NCBI GenBank assembly: GCA_965226805.1
Contig: CBDDDW010000029.1
Location: 62,001-126,000 of the forward strand
Source of the DNA: CBDDDW01 sp965226805
GTDB taxonomy: Bacteria; Chloroflexota; Dehalococcoidia; Lucifugimonadales; JAGWBF01
Direction: 5' to 3'
DNA: 64,000 nt
Shown here: positions 1-7,769 of the stretch, piece by piece
Position numbering within the stretch: position 1 is the stretch's first letter
Layout: each line of letters opens with the position of its first letter
Notes under the pieces: generated by a model
Told to the model about the DNA's origin: nothing
The model's input: the letters and a program-made list of their open reading frames with translations, nothing else
Database searches by the model: none
Position numbers and translations under genes: made by a program

Positions 1-932
1 GCAGAGATAAAGAAGACCGTTGCTCCGGCTCGCTCGAGTCGGGCCCGCACCGAGGTCTTCTTATCCCTTACCTCCGGCAAATCCATCTTGTTGAGTACAA
101 CGATCTGCGGTTTCCCGGCCAGAGCCGTCCCATAGTGCTCCAGCTCAGTATTGATGCGGCGCCAGTCCGCTACTGGGTCGTCTGATAGACCATCCAGCAG
201 GTGAAGCAGCAGCCGGGCCCGCTCCGAGTGTCTCAGGAACTCATGGCCCAACCCTACTCCTTTATGCGCGCCCTCGACTAGCCCGGGTACCTCCATTATC
301 ACGAAAGTCCTATGTCGCACCGATACAACCCCCAACACAGGGTCAGTTGTGGTGAAGGGATATTCAGCGACCTTGGGCCGTGCGGCAGAGCTCCGAGAAA
401 TGAGAGTCGACTTACCGGCATTTGGCTGTCCCACGATGCCCACATCGGCTAGCAGCTTTAGCTCCAGAAGCAACCTGGCCTCCTCCCCCGCAGCCCCGCT
501 TTCCGCTAGAACCGGCTCTTGGTTCACAGACGAGACGAACCGAGCGTTCCCACCCCCGCCATCCCCACCCCGCGCTACCAAAACCGGATCAACTTGGGTG
601 ATATCCGCAACCAACTCCTTACCGTTGCCGTCATCCCCTGTGATCTCCCATACTACCGTCCCCATAGGAACAGGGATACTTATGTCCTCTCCGTTGGCGC
701 CTCGTCTCTTCCTACCCCCACCATGGCCACCTCGCTTGGCACGCCACCTACTTTGGTAATGCAGGTGGAGCAGCGTGTTTAGAGAGGGATCTCCATACAT
801 GAACACGGCGCCACCGTTTCCTCCGTCACCCCCGTCCGGGCCGCCTCTCGGCACGAACTTCTCTCTGCGGAAACTGATGCAGCCATCTCCGCCATTACCG
901 CCCTTCACAAATATCTTTACCAAGTCGATCAT
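1..932 (-). CDS. obgE: Obg family GTPase, 3' part missing at window edge
   Basis: This is a ribosome-associated GTPase of the Obg/CgtA family, acting in 50S maturation and growth control. The N-terminal glycine-rich Obg fold is clear from about residue 10 (GGNGGDGCISFRREKFVPRG), followed by the G domain with P-loop GQPNAGKST, switch region YPFTTTDPVLG and NKMD specificity motif. About 310 codons are present before the window edge, so the rest of the G domain and the C-terminal domain lie outside. The start is ATG at 932-930. The G3 motif reads EVPGL, whereas the family usually has D-x-P-G. The gene points away from dnaA across a probable replication origin. Confidence 0.96.
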   Translation of the reverse strand, partial: MIDLVKIFVKGGNGGDGCISFRREKFVPRGGPDGGDGGNGGAVFMYGDPSLNTLLHLHYQSRWRAKRGGHGGGRKRRGANGEDISIPVPMGTVVWEITGDDGNGKELVADITQVDPVLVARGGDGGGGNARFVSSVNQEPVLAESGAAGEEARLLLELKLLADVGIVGQPNAGKSTLISRSSAARPKVAEYPFTTTDPVLGVVSVRHRTFVIMEVPGLVEGAHKGVGLGHEFLRHSERARLLLHLLDGLSDDPVADWRRINTELEHYGTALAGKPQIVVLNKMDLPEVRDKKTSVRARLERAGATVFFIS

Positions 933-1264
933 CTGTTAGTTATTATGACTCCATTAATCTGGAGCTGTTTATAAGGTAATATCCGTAATAAGGGTGTTGA
1001 TAGTGTTGATAGTGTGCTAGAGCGGCCCGTACCGTTTGTGTGGATTACGGTACCTATTCTAGCATGGGTTTCGTTTAGAAGTTCAGAAAATCGTTGACAG
1101 TCCAATTCAGCCATTAATGAGTTTAGGGTGGTGGCACCAGCCCTGAGCGGCAGTTTATCCACGGCGGCAGAGGGGTTTTCCACAGTGGCGTGGCAGTTAT
1201 CCACAAAAAGCCTGGTGTGATTGACTGGCTCGGGCTAGTAATCAGGAACTCTAAAAGGGGCTGC
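933..1264. other. putative chromosomal replication origin (oriC)
   Basis: This 332-base gap between obg and dnaA holds a perfect DnaA box TTATCCACA at 1197-1205. It also has one-mismatch boxes TTATCCACG (1155-1163) and TTTTCCACA (1176-1184) in the same orientation, and an opposite-strand TGTGGATTA (1039-1047). An AT-rich stretch lies at about 930-1010, with a tandem 9-bp repeat GTGTTGATA x2 (994-1011) that could be part of an unwinding element. Box clustering beside dnaA is the usual bacterial oriC layout. No open reading frame here is convincing. GC-skew was not computed. Confidence 0.7.
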
Positions 1265-2611
1265 TCACTCGGTGAGCAAGGACTCCTTAAGAGACAGCAC
1301 TTCCTGGCGGAGCTGAGGGTCCACGTTTATTTGATAGTTGACCTTGCCGACCGCGTTGATGACCGTCGAGTGGTCACGGTCTCCCATCAAACGCCCGATT
1401 TCCGTATCCCCCATGCCGAGCTCTTCGTGCATGAGGTACATCGCCACGTGCCGGGCCCGCACGAATCTCTTCTTGCGGGTCGCTCCAATGAGGTCTTCCC
1501 GGGTGACCCTGAACTTGTCGGCGACCTCGGCGATTATCTTACCTGGTTCTATAGATCGGCGAGCCCGGTCGGGCATGAGATCGGCGATGGCTTTGGCGGC
1601 CACGTCCAGCGTAACGGGGCTGTCAGCCAGACGGGCGAGCGCAGCGACCCCATTTAGGCTGCCCTCCAGCTCGCGGACGTTCTTCTGGACCTTCTTGGCC
1701 ACGAACTCGATGATCTGATCGTCAAGGATCAACCGCATCTGGTCCGCCTTGGAGCGCAGGATGGCCATCCGAGTCTCCAGGTCTGGAGGCTGGATATCGG
1801 CAATCAGGCCCCACTGGAACCGGGAGCTGAGCCGGTCTTCCAGCAAGGACAGCGCCTTCGGAGGGCGGTCCGAGGTCAGGACGACAAGCTTGTTGGACGA
1901 ATGGAGGTCGTTGAAGGTATGGAAAAAGACCTCCTGGGTCTGCTCTTTGCCGCTGATGAACTGAATGTCGTCTATCAGGAGCATGTCCAGGCTCCTGTAC
2001 TTACCACGGAACTCCTCGGTGGTCCTGTTCCTTATGGCCGAGATGAACTCGTTGGTGAACTGCTCACAGGTAACGTAGAGGAAGTGCAGCCTGCGGGCAA
2101 CGGAGGTGTGGGCGATCGCATGGAGGAGGTGCGTCTTGCCCAGCCCAACGTCGGAGTACAGGAAAAGTGGACTGTAGGCCTGCCCCTGGGCCTCGGCCGC
2201 GGCGCGTGCCGCGCTGTATGAAAGCCGGTTAGACGGACCCACCACGAAGGTGTCAAAAGTATACTTCGCATTCAGATTTTGGCCGCGGTGAGATTCAGAC
2301 GCCAGAGGCCGCCGGCCGTCCATGTCCGGTGAGCCGCCCTTGCTAAAATGGGCCGTGGCCCTCCCTACCTGGAACTGCACGTCTATGGGATGACCTGTCA
2401 CCTTCTGAGCAGTGGCCTGAATGAGGTGATACATGCGCCGCTCCAGCCACTCCACCGCGAAGGGTGTGGGGACTTCCACCGTCAGGAGGTGATCTGTGAA
2501 GAAGAGGCCCTCGGTATCTTTTAGCCAGGTCTCATAGGCGGGCCTCGTTACCTGAAGCTGGAGGTCCCCGAGTACGGCTCTCCAGGTATCTAGAGCGGGC
2601 GCGTCAGCCAT
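1265..2611 (-). CDS. dnaA: chromosomal replication initiator protein DnaA
   Basis: This ATP-dependent initiator binds DnaA boxes and melts the origin. The 448-aa protein shows an N-terminal domain I (TWRAVLGDLQ...YETWLKD), an AAA+ core with Walker A DVGLGKTH, Walker B LLIDDIQF and the SSRFQWGL arginine-finger region, and a C-terminal DNA-binding domain with the signature GDRDHSTV. The ATG at 2611 is preferred over the in-frame start 15 codons upstream, because GGGGAGGGG sits just ahead of it and domain I begins immediately after. The P-loop starts S-D-V-G rather than the commoner G-G-V-G. The adjacent gap has DnaA boxes, so both autoregulation and origin function are plausible. Confidence 0.97.
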   Translation of the reverse strand: MADAPALDTWRAVLGDLQLQVTRPAYETWLKDTEGLFFTDHLLTVEVPTPFAVEWLERRMYHLIQATAQKVTGHPIDVQFQVGRATAHFSKGGSPDMDGRRPLASESHRGQNLNAKYTFDTFVVGPSNRLSYSAARAAAEAQGQAYSPLFLYSDVGLGKTHLLHAIAHTSVARRLHFLYVTCEQFTNEFISAIRNRTTEEFRGKYRSLDMLLIDDIQFISGKEQTQEVFFHTFNDLHSSNKLVVLTSDRPPKALSLLEDRLSSRFQWGLIADIQPPDLETRMAILRSKADQMRLILDDQIIEFVAKKVQKNVRELEGSLNGVAALARLADSPVTLDVAAKAIADLMPDRARRSIEPGKIIAEVADKFRVTREDLIGATRKKRFVRARHVAMYLMHEELGMGDTEIGRLMGDRDHSTVINAVGKVNYQINVDPQLRQEVLSLKESLLTE

Positions 2612-3022
2612 GTTTGTCCCCTCCCCTATGCAAATCGAAGTGACTCGATTTGCCAATCCAGTGCCCGGGAGTGCGCTGTATCCGGGAGCACACTAGTCAA
2701 CGAGATATGCCCATTGGAACCTTGCAGATCGAACTTTGGATGCCCTGGGCCCGCCAACAGCGGAAAACCGAGCCGTAGCGTTCTTGTCGGCCGCGTGCTA
2801 AGAAGAGGTTTGTCCCGAGGATGTTTCCGGCGAAAGAAAACGGCTTGCGCAAGAATACCAGGGGTTAGGAAGATTTGCAAGGGGGGACTGCCACAATTTT
2901 CCACGAATTGTTCTAAGCACGGCGGTTCTAGTAATTTCCTTAAACTAGTGTTGTAAATTCATCAGTACAAATGTTGTCCTGTGACGTGTTTCGTAACGGT
3001 CGGCGGCCAACCCAAGGCGCTA

Positions 3023-3031
3023 TGTTATAAT
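3023..3031 (+). promoter_or_regulatory. extended -10 promoter for fmt
   Basis: TGT-TATAAT is an exact extended -10 element about 78 bases ahead of the fmt start. No good -35 hexamer is visible at 16-18 bases, as expected for extended -10 promoters. The surrounding 2612-3108 dnaA/fmt gap also has one weak DnaA-box-like TTTTCCACG at 2897-2905 and no gene that I can support. Confidence 0.6.
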
Positions 3032-3108
3032 ACCGCAAGGCTTCAGTTTTCCAAATCGCCGCCCCCAGATAAAGACCGGTATCGAATCCTAACGTGGAGC
3101 ATGCCCGC

Positions 3109-4050
3109 ATGCGAACAGTATTCATGGGGACCCCCTCCTTCTCGATTCCGGTCCTGGAAGCACTCCTCTCCATGGGCACAAAAGTGGTGGGTATCTATAC
3201 CCCGTCGGACAAGCCCAGCGGCCGAGGCCGCAAGCTTGAGCCGCCCCCGGTGAAGAGATTCGGTCTAGAACATGGCATCACGGTGCTCCAGCCCCAATCC
3301 CTGCGCAGGGCCGAAGTCCAGAGTGAGCTGGTCTCCCTGGCGCCCGACCTCGTGGTCGTGGTCGCGTACGGCAAGCTTCTCCCACCCGAAGTCCTGAAGA
3401 TCCCCCGCTTCGGCTGTGTGAACCTGCATCCATCCCTCCTCCCGCGGTACCGGGGGCCGTCTCCCGTGGCCACCGCGATTCTCGATGGGGAGCCCCGTAC
3501 CGGGATGAGCGTCATGCTCATGGACGAGGGAATGGACACTGGGCCTGTCCTGGCCCAAAGGTCGATCCAGATCAGCGCCGACGCTACCACCGAAGGCCTG
3601 ACTCCGCTCCTGTTCCAGATGGGAGCCCAGCTGGTGAAGGAGGTCCTACCGCTCTGGGTAAACGGTGAGCTGAGCCCGGAGCCTCAGAACCAGGGCATGG
3701 CCACGATCACCAAAAAGCTGGAGAGGGCTGACGGAGAGGCCAGGTGGCAGCTATCGGCTCAGGAGCTGGAGAGACGGCTGAGGGCCTTCACTCCCTGGCC
3801 AGGCCTTTACAGCCATTGGAGGGGCAAGATGGTGAAGATCCTGTCGGCTGCCCTCGCCGGCGACGTGTCGTCGGGAGAAGCCGGGCATGTAGTGCCCCTG
3901 GGCCCTGATCGGGGCGGCGCCTTCGGAATAGTGACGGGCGGAGGCGTCCTGGGAATCAGGAGCCTCCAACTTGAGGGAAGACGACCTGTCACCTCAGAGG
4001 AGTTTCTCAGGGGTTACGGCGACTTCATGGGATCAAAGCTGCCAAGCTAA
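3109..4050 (+). CDS. fmt: methionyl-tRNA formyltransferase
   Basis: It formylates the initiator Met-tRNA using 10-formyltetrahydrofolate. The 313-aa length is normal for the family. The start MRTVFMGTPSFS is the conserved N-terminus; the catalytic region CVNLHPSLLPRYRG and the DEGMDTG loop carry the Asn, His and Asp active-site residues, and a C-terminal OB-like domain follows (RAFTPWPGLYSHW). The ATG at 3109 was chosen because GGAG lies 9 bases upstream; a GTG at 3094 in the same frame would add five non-conserved residues. No def (peptide deformylase) gene is adjacent in this window. Confidence 0.96.
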   Translation: MRTVFMGTPSFSIPVLEALLSMGTKVVGIYTPSDKPSGRGRKLEPPPVKRFGLEHGITVLQPQSLRRAEVQSELVSLAPDLVVVVAYGKLLPPEVLKIPRFGCVNLHPSLLPRYRGPSPVATAILDGEPRTGMSVMLMDEGMDTGPVLAQRSIQISADATTEGLTPLLFQMGAQLVKEVLPLWVNGELSPEPQNQGMATITKKLERADGEARWQLSAQELERRLRAFTPWPGLYSHWRGKMVKILSAALAGDVSSGEAGHVVPLGPDRGGAFGIVTGGGVLGIRSLQLEGRRPVTSEEFLRGYGDFMGSKLPS

Positions 4051-4126
4051 GCGCCACATAGAAACCAGGAGCTTGTCAACAAGGTTAGGACAGGTCAGGC
4101 CCACTGAGGATGAAGGGCCGGACGTT

Positions 4127-4196
4127 GTCACTCTGAGCACCGTGAAGGATCTTTACCGTCGTCGCTTCAGACTCTTCGCTCGCGGCTCAGAGTGAC
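4127..4196. repeat. CTGAGC-type hairpin repeat
   Basis: Perfect 12-bp inverted arms GTCACTCTGAGC (4127-4138) and GCTCAGAGTGAC (4185-4196) flank a spacer with CTTCGCTCGCGG. It belongs with similar copies at 14741-14800 and 14876-14965. It lies between the convergent fmt and bL25 genes, where a bidirectional hairpin could also help end transcription, although no T-run is present. Confidence 0.75.
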
Positions 4197-4241
4197 ACTT
4201 CCGTAAAAAGCAGCCTTATCAGATCAGCAGTCGACTGAGTA

Positions 4242-4871
4242 CTAGGACTCTTCCTGCTCCCCTGGGGTTCCCTCGGGAGTCGCGGCCTCGACTTCATCCT
4301 CCGCGACAACCCGAGCCACCTCGATACGTGCCACCATCTCGTCGGGGTCAGTCAGGAGGACCGCGTCCGCGGGCAAGCTAATATCCCTGACTCTGATCGC
4401 GCTGTTGGGCTCAGTCATGGTGGATAGGTCCACCTCGAGTACCTGTGGCATATCCAGGGGAAGGGCCTCGACCGTAACGGCGTACCTCATCTGTCCTACG
4501 GTTCCTCCGGCAGCCCGGGCGCCGGGGGAGTCACCTACCAGGCGTACAGGCACTTCCGCAGAGACTCGCTGGGTGGCCACGGCCCGCAGGAGGTCCACGT
4601 GGTAAAGGTCGCCCCTGACGGGGTCCCACTGGAGCTCTCGCACGAAGGCCAAGTGCTCGTCGGGTTCACCCTCCACCGTGATGGCGATGGGGATGTTCCT
4701 ACCCGCTTGGCCCAGGGCTTTGAGCAGCTCCGGCCCCTGGCACTGGAGGGACCGTGAGGCCATCCCGGGCCCATAGAGATGGACAGGGATGACGCCAGCC
4801 TTCCGCAGGTTCTTCACTTTCTTCCCGAGGACGTCCCGTGTCTGCAGTTCTAGCGCGATCCCGTCTGCCAC
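4242..4871 (-). CDS. rplY: 50S ribosomal protein bL25, CTC form
   Basis: This 5S rRNA-binding protein has the long CTC architecture. The N-terminal L25 beta-barrel covers about residues 4-95 (LELQTRDVLGKKVKNLRKAGVIPVHLYG...), and the TL5/CTC C-terminal domain about 100-190 (VSAEVPVRLVGDSPGARAAGG). It ends in an acidic low-complexity tail rich in Glu and Pro. The 209-aa length fits this class. ATG at 4871 is directly followed by the conserved region. It is a monocistronic minus-strand gene facing fmt. Confidence 0.95.
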   Translation of the reverse strand: MADGIALELQTRDVLGKKVKNLRKAGVIPVHLYGPGMASRSLQCQGPELLKALGQAGRNIPIAITVEGEPDEHLAFVRELQWDPVRGDLYHVDLLRAVATQRVSAEVPVRLVGDSPGARAAGGTVGQMRYAVTVEALPLDMPQVLEVDLSTMTEPNSAIRVRDISLPADAVLLTDPDEMVARIEVARVVAEDEVEAATPEGTPGEQEES

Positions 4872-4970
4872 AGCTCTCCCTCTATGATAGCGTTCCTAGT
4901 AGTGTGGGCCTAATGATAGCAGGTATTTTGCTGAAAGGGAACTCGGATAGCGGTTGAGTCATGCCAAAAA

Positions 4971-4995
4971 TCACCTCACCTCACCTCACCTCACC
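4971..4995. repeat. TCACC pentanucleotide tandem repeat
   Basis: Five perfect copies of TCACC run from 4971 to 4995 and are followed by the variant TCAGG. It lies in the non-coding stretch between the divergent bL25 and Rrf2 genes. On the minus strand it would read GGTGA repeats upstream of the bL25 start. Copy number may be unstable. Confidence 0.9.
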
Positions 4996-5105
4996 TCAGG
5001 CTAAGGGATGACAAGTAGAGGAGCCGCCAACGGGCTCTTGGCAGACATGGAGATAATTAGCCCGGCGCCCACCGGGGGCATAGTCAACAAAACCAGGCGA
5101 CTTTG

Positions 5106-5134
5106 TTGAATTCGTCGCGGTGCGGTGCTATAAT
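5106..5134 (+). promoter_or_regulatory. sigma-70-type promoter of the Rrf2 gene
   Basis: TTGAAT (5106-5111) and TATAAT (5129-5134) are separated by 17 bases. TGC directly before the -10 makes it an extended -10 as well. The Rrf2 start lies 33 bases downstream with GGAGG in between. Fe-S Rrf2 proteins often repress their own promoter, so this is a likely operator region. Confidence 0.8.
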
Positions 5135-5167
5135 CAACCCAATCAGGCCCCTTTTGGAGGTGGTGTG

Positions 5168-5605
5168 ATGAGGGTGCCGATGAAAGTTGATTATGGTGTG
5201 CGGGCTCTAGTGGAACTCGCGTCGCATTACGGAGATGGTCCAGTACAGGCGGCGGAGATCGCCTCAAGGCAGCGCATACCCGAGCCTTATCTCGACCAGC
5301 TCCTCACGACTTTGCACAAGTCCGGTTTTATCAGAAGCCGTAGGGGGCCAACGGGCGGTCACGCGCTGGCCAAGGACCCCACCGACATCAACCTGGGCAT
5401 GGTGATGTCGACTCTCGAGGGCGATGGTCACTTGCTAGATTGTCTAGAGGAGCCCAATGAGTGTGTCCTTTCCCATACCTGTGCCCAGCGGGAGGTTTGG
5501 AGGTCCGTCGAAGAGGTGGTGCAGGACCTTCTCAAGTCTATCACGGTAGCCGACCTGTCGCAGCGCCAGAATAATATGGCAGGCCGGGGGATGTACCAAA
5601 TCTAG
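5168..5605 (+). CDS. Rrf2 family regulator with Fe-S cysteines
   Basis: This 145-aa winged-helix regulator resembles IscR. The N-terminal HTH (MKVDYGVRALVELASHYG...RQRIPEPYLDQLL) and wing (SRRGPTGGHALAKDP) are typical of Rrf2. Cys92, Cys99 and Cys105 match the three-cysteine Fe-S ligand pattern of IscR/NsrR-type members; CymR-type cysteine regulators lack them. ATG 5168 was chosen because GGAGG at 5156-5160 is 7 bases upstream and conservation begins there. It is followed by an E1-like protein and a cysteine synthase homologue, so control of sulfur or Fe-S supply is a fair inference. Confidence 0.93.
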   Translation: MRVPMKVDYGVRALVELASHYGDGPVQAAEIASRQRIPEPYLDQLLTTLHKSGFIRSRRGPTGGHALAKDPTDINLGMVMSTLEGDGHLLDCLEEPNECVLSHTCAQREVWRSVEEVVQDLLKSITVADLSQRQNNMAGRGMYQI

Positions 5606-5712
5606 TGATGACGAGTGGGCGCTATTGGGCTAGGGTCCGTCTAGGATTGACGCTCACCTGGTCCGTCGGCAAACTGGTTATTGAAATGCCAAAAAGTCCG
5701 TCAGCTGGACAG

Positions 5713-5811
5713 TTGTGCATGTGTACTTGCCCCCCGCCGTAGGGGGCAGGTTGATACTCGCTGAGATTGAACCTGCACCCCTGGCTGAGCATCTAATCAA
5801 GGGGCGCAGGT
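5713..5811 (+). promoter_or_regulatory. structured leader with mutually exclusive hairpins
   Basis: Three stems share strands. Stem 1 pairs TGCCCCC (5728-5734) with GGGGGCA (5742-5748). Stem 2 pairs GCAGGTT (5746-5752) with AACCTGC (5770-5776). Stem 3 pairs ACCTGCACCCC (5771-5781) with GGGGCGCAGGT (5801-5811), with one mismatch. Stem 2 cannot form with either 1 or 3. The region ends just before the ribosome binding site of the E1-like gene. An RNA switch is possible; I cannot match it to a known class. Confidence 0.4.
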
Positions 5812-5842
5812 GATTTGTTTAGAGGAATAGGAGAGGAACACA

Positions 5843-6658
5843 ATGACGCAGGTTCTTTCAATGACCCCCGAGCAGGTAAAGAGATACAGCAGACACATCA
5901 TAATGCCCCAGGTCGGCAGCAGCGGGCAGCGTAAGCTGCTGCAGTCCAGCGTCCTCATCATCGGAGCGGGCGGACTGGGCTCTCCTGCGGCGGTATATCT
6001 GGCGCTGGCCGGTGTAGGGACAATCGGCGTTGTGGATTTCGACGTGGTCGATATTTCCAACCTTCAGCGGCAAATCCTTCATCATACCAACGATGTCGGC
6101 CGCCCCAAAGTACTGTCGGCGATGGAGACCATCAAGGAGTACAATCCGGATACCAATGTGGTGCTCCATGAGGAGTGGCTTACGTCGGAAAACGCACTGG
6201 ATATAATCCCTCGCTACGACGTTATAGTGAGTGGCGCCGACAACTTTGCGTCGCGTTACCTGATAAACGATGCATGTTACCTGGCGGGCAAGCCGTTAGT
6301 GGACGGCAGCATCCTCATTTTTGACGGCCAGGCTACCGTCTACCTGCCTGGCCAGGGCTGCTACAGGTGTCTGTTTCCCACTCCGCCTCCACCGGGAATG
6401 GTGCCGAACTGTGCCGAGGCCGGGGTCTTGGGCGCCCTTACGGGACTGGTGGGCAGCATACAGGCCGTCGAGACGCTGAAGCTGCTGCTGGGCATAGGAG
6501 AGAGTCTTGCATCGCGCCTGCTGGTCATAGATGCGCTGAGCATGGACTTTCGCCAGATGAGGATACCGCGGAATCCCAATTGTCCCCTTTGCGGTGACGT
6601 TCCCACAGTGACAGAGCTGATAGACTACGAGGCCTTCTGCGGCGTCGCAGCGGTCTAA
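5843..6658 (+). CDS. MoeB/ThiF family adenylyltransferase (E1-like)
   Basis: It adenylates the C-terminal glycine of a ubiquitin-like sulfur carrier (MoaD, ThiS or CysO type). The 271-aa protein has the Rossmann loop GAGGLGSP (41-48), the SNLQRQ arginine motif (72-77), the zinc pairs CYRC (173-176) and CPLC (247-250), and Cys190 at the usual catalytic cysteine site. It has no rhodanese domain. GGAGAGG precedes ATG 5843. It sits between the Rrf2 gene and a CysM-like gene 42 bases downstream, which favours a role in protein-thiocarboxylate cysteine synthesis. No ThiS/MoaD/CysO-like carrier is encoded nearby. Confidence 0.92.
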   Translation: MTQVLSMTPEQVKRYSRHIIMPQVGSSGQRKLLQSSVLIIGAGGLGSPAAVYLALAGVGTIGVVDFDVVDISNLQRQILHHTNDVGRPKVLSAMETIKEYNPDTNVVLHEEWLTSENALDIIPRYDVIVSGADNFASRYLINDACYLAGKPLVDGSILIFDGQATVYLPGQGCYRCLFPTPPPPGMVPNCAEAGVLGALTGLVGSIQAVETLKLLLGIGESLASRLLVIDALSMDFRQMRIPRNPNCPLCGDVPTVTELIDYEAFCGVAAV

Positions 6659-6700
6659 GACGGCCATTGACCCAACCCCCCGACTCATCTAAGGAGGCAG

Positions 6701-7687
6701 GTGCAGCATTTGGCTCGGACACAAACACCCCCCCTCGCGCGTGGGACCAAAGGGCCCAAGACCCTGTTGCAGACGATAGGGAACACCCCTCTAGTGGAGA
6801 TCCACAACATGGATCTCAAGAGTGGGGTCAGGGTCTTCGCCAAACTCGAAGGGCAAAACCCAACCGGCAGCCTTAAAGACCGTATCGCGAAACAGATGCT
6901 GGAAAAGGCTGAGCGCGAGGGTGAGCTCAAGCCCGGCAGGGTGATACTGGAGCCCACTAGCGGAAATACCGGGATATCCCTGGCTCTGGTGGGAGGGCTC
7001 AAAGGGTACCGTGTGAAAGTCGTTATGCCCGAAAATGTTAGCCCGGAGCGGTCGCAGATCCTTCAGGCCTATGGGGCGGAGATTGTCTACTCCGATGGTA
7101 CCAAAGGGACTAACGGCTCGATTGAGCTAGCCCACAAAATACTTGAATCCGGCGATGAAGACTACTACATGCCCTACCAATACGGGAATAGCGCCAATCC
7201 TGGCGCCCACTACGAGACTACCGGCGCTGAGATCGTCGAGGACCTCCCTGACATCGATATGTTTGTGGCGGGCCTGGGCACCCGGGGCACACTCATGGGA
7301 GTGGGAGGAAGGCTCAAAGAGCACAACCCAGACGTCAAAGTGGTGGCCGTGGCCCCTGAGCCCGGCGATTACATCCAGGCGCTTCGCAGCCTTGAGGAAG
7401 GCTTCATTCCGCCGATCCTGGACCAGTCGCTGTTGGATGCACGGATACTTGTAAACAGCAACGATGCATTCCACATGACCAAGGAGCTCCTCAAGAGAGA
7501 AGGGATCTTCGCAGGCGTATCTTCCGGCTCTGTAGTGTTCGGCGCCCTGAAGATGGCCCAGCGCATGGACAAAGGAAACCTCGTGTGTCTGCTAGCCGAC
7601 GGGGGGTGGAAGTACCTCAGTACGAATCTCTGGATCAAGGACTACGGGGAGATGGGGGAGGAGGCGACTGGTAAGATATGGTGGTAA
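6701..7687 (+). CDS. cysM: CysM-type (O-phosphoserine) sulfhydrylase
   Basis: This is a PLP enzyme of the cysteine synthase family. Lys59 (GSLKDR) is the PLP lysine; PTSGNTG (85-91) and GLGTRGT (191-197) bind substrate and cofactor phosphate. ALRSLEEGF (227-235) matches the region of mycobacterial CysM that holds the arginine selective for O-phosphoserine, and the C-terminus GGWKYLSTN also resembles that enzyme. The substrate is therefore inferred as O-phosphoserine rather than O-acetylserine. The start is GTG 6701 close behind AAGGAGG; TTG 6710 is an alternative. It is probably co-transcribed with the E1-like gene. Confidence 0.9.
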   Translation: MQHLARTQTPPLARGTKGPKTLLQTIGNTPLVEIHNMDLKSGVRVFAKLEGQNPTGSLKDRIAKQMLEKAEREGELKPGRVILEPTSGNTGISLALVGGLKGYRVKVVMPENVSPERSQILQAYGAEIVYSDGTKGTNGSIELAHKILESGDEDYYMPYQYGNSANPGAHYETTGAEIVEDLPDIDMFVAGLGTRGTLMGVGGRLKEHNPDVKVVAVAPEPGDYIQALRSLEEGFIPPILDQSLLDARILVNSNDAFHMTKELLKREGIFAGVSSGSVVFGALKMAQRMDKGNLVCLLADGGWKYLSTNLWIKDYGEMGEEATGKIWW

Positions 7688-7769
7688 GAGCCATGGGAAG
7701 GGTATGGCATCTTCAAAGACCTGATGTGGGAGTCCCGGAGAGTCCCACCAGGGATATCGGGGGGCTGTG

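Noticed and set aside
1190..1657. Plus-strand frame of 155 codons overlapping dnaA
   Set aside because: It is antisense to the conserved DnaA C-terminal domain and has no recognisable protein features.
5760..5800. TPP riboswitch (CTGAGA-like and GAACCTG words)
   Set aside because: The words are present, but the second conserved arm and spacing of the THI element are missing, and the strands pair differently.
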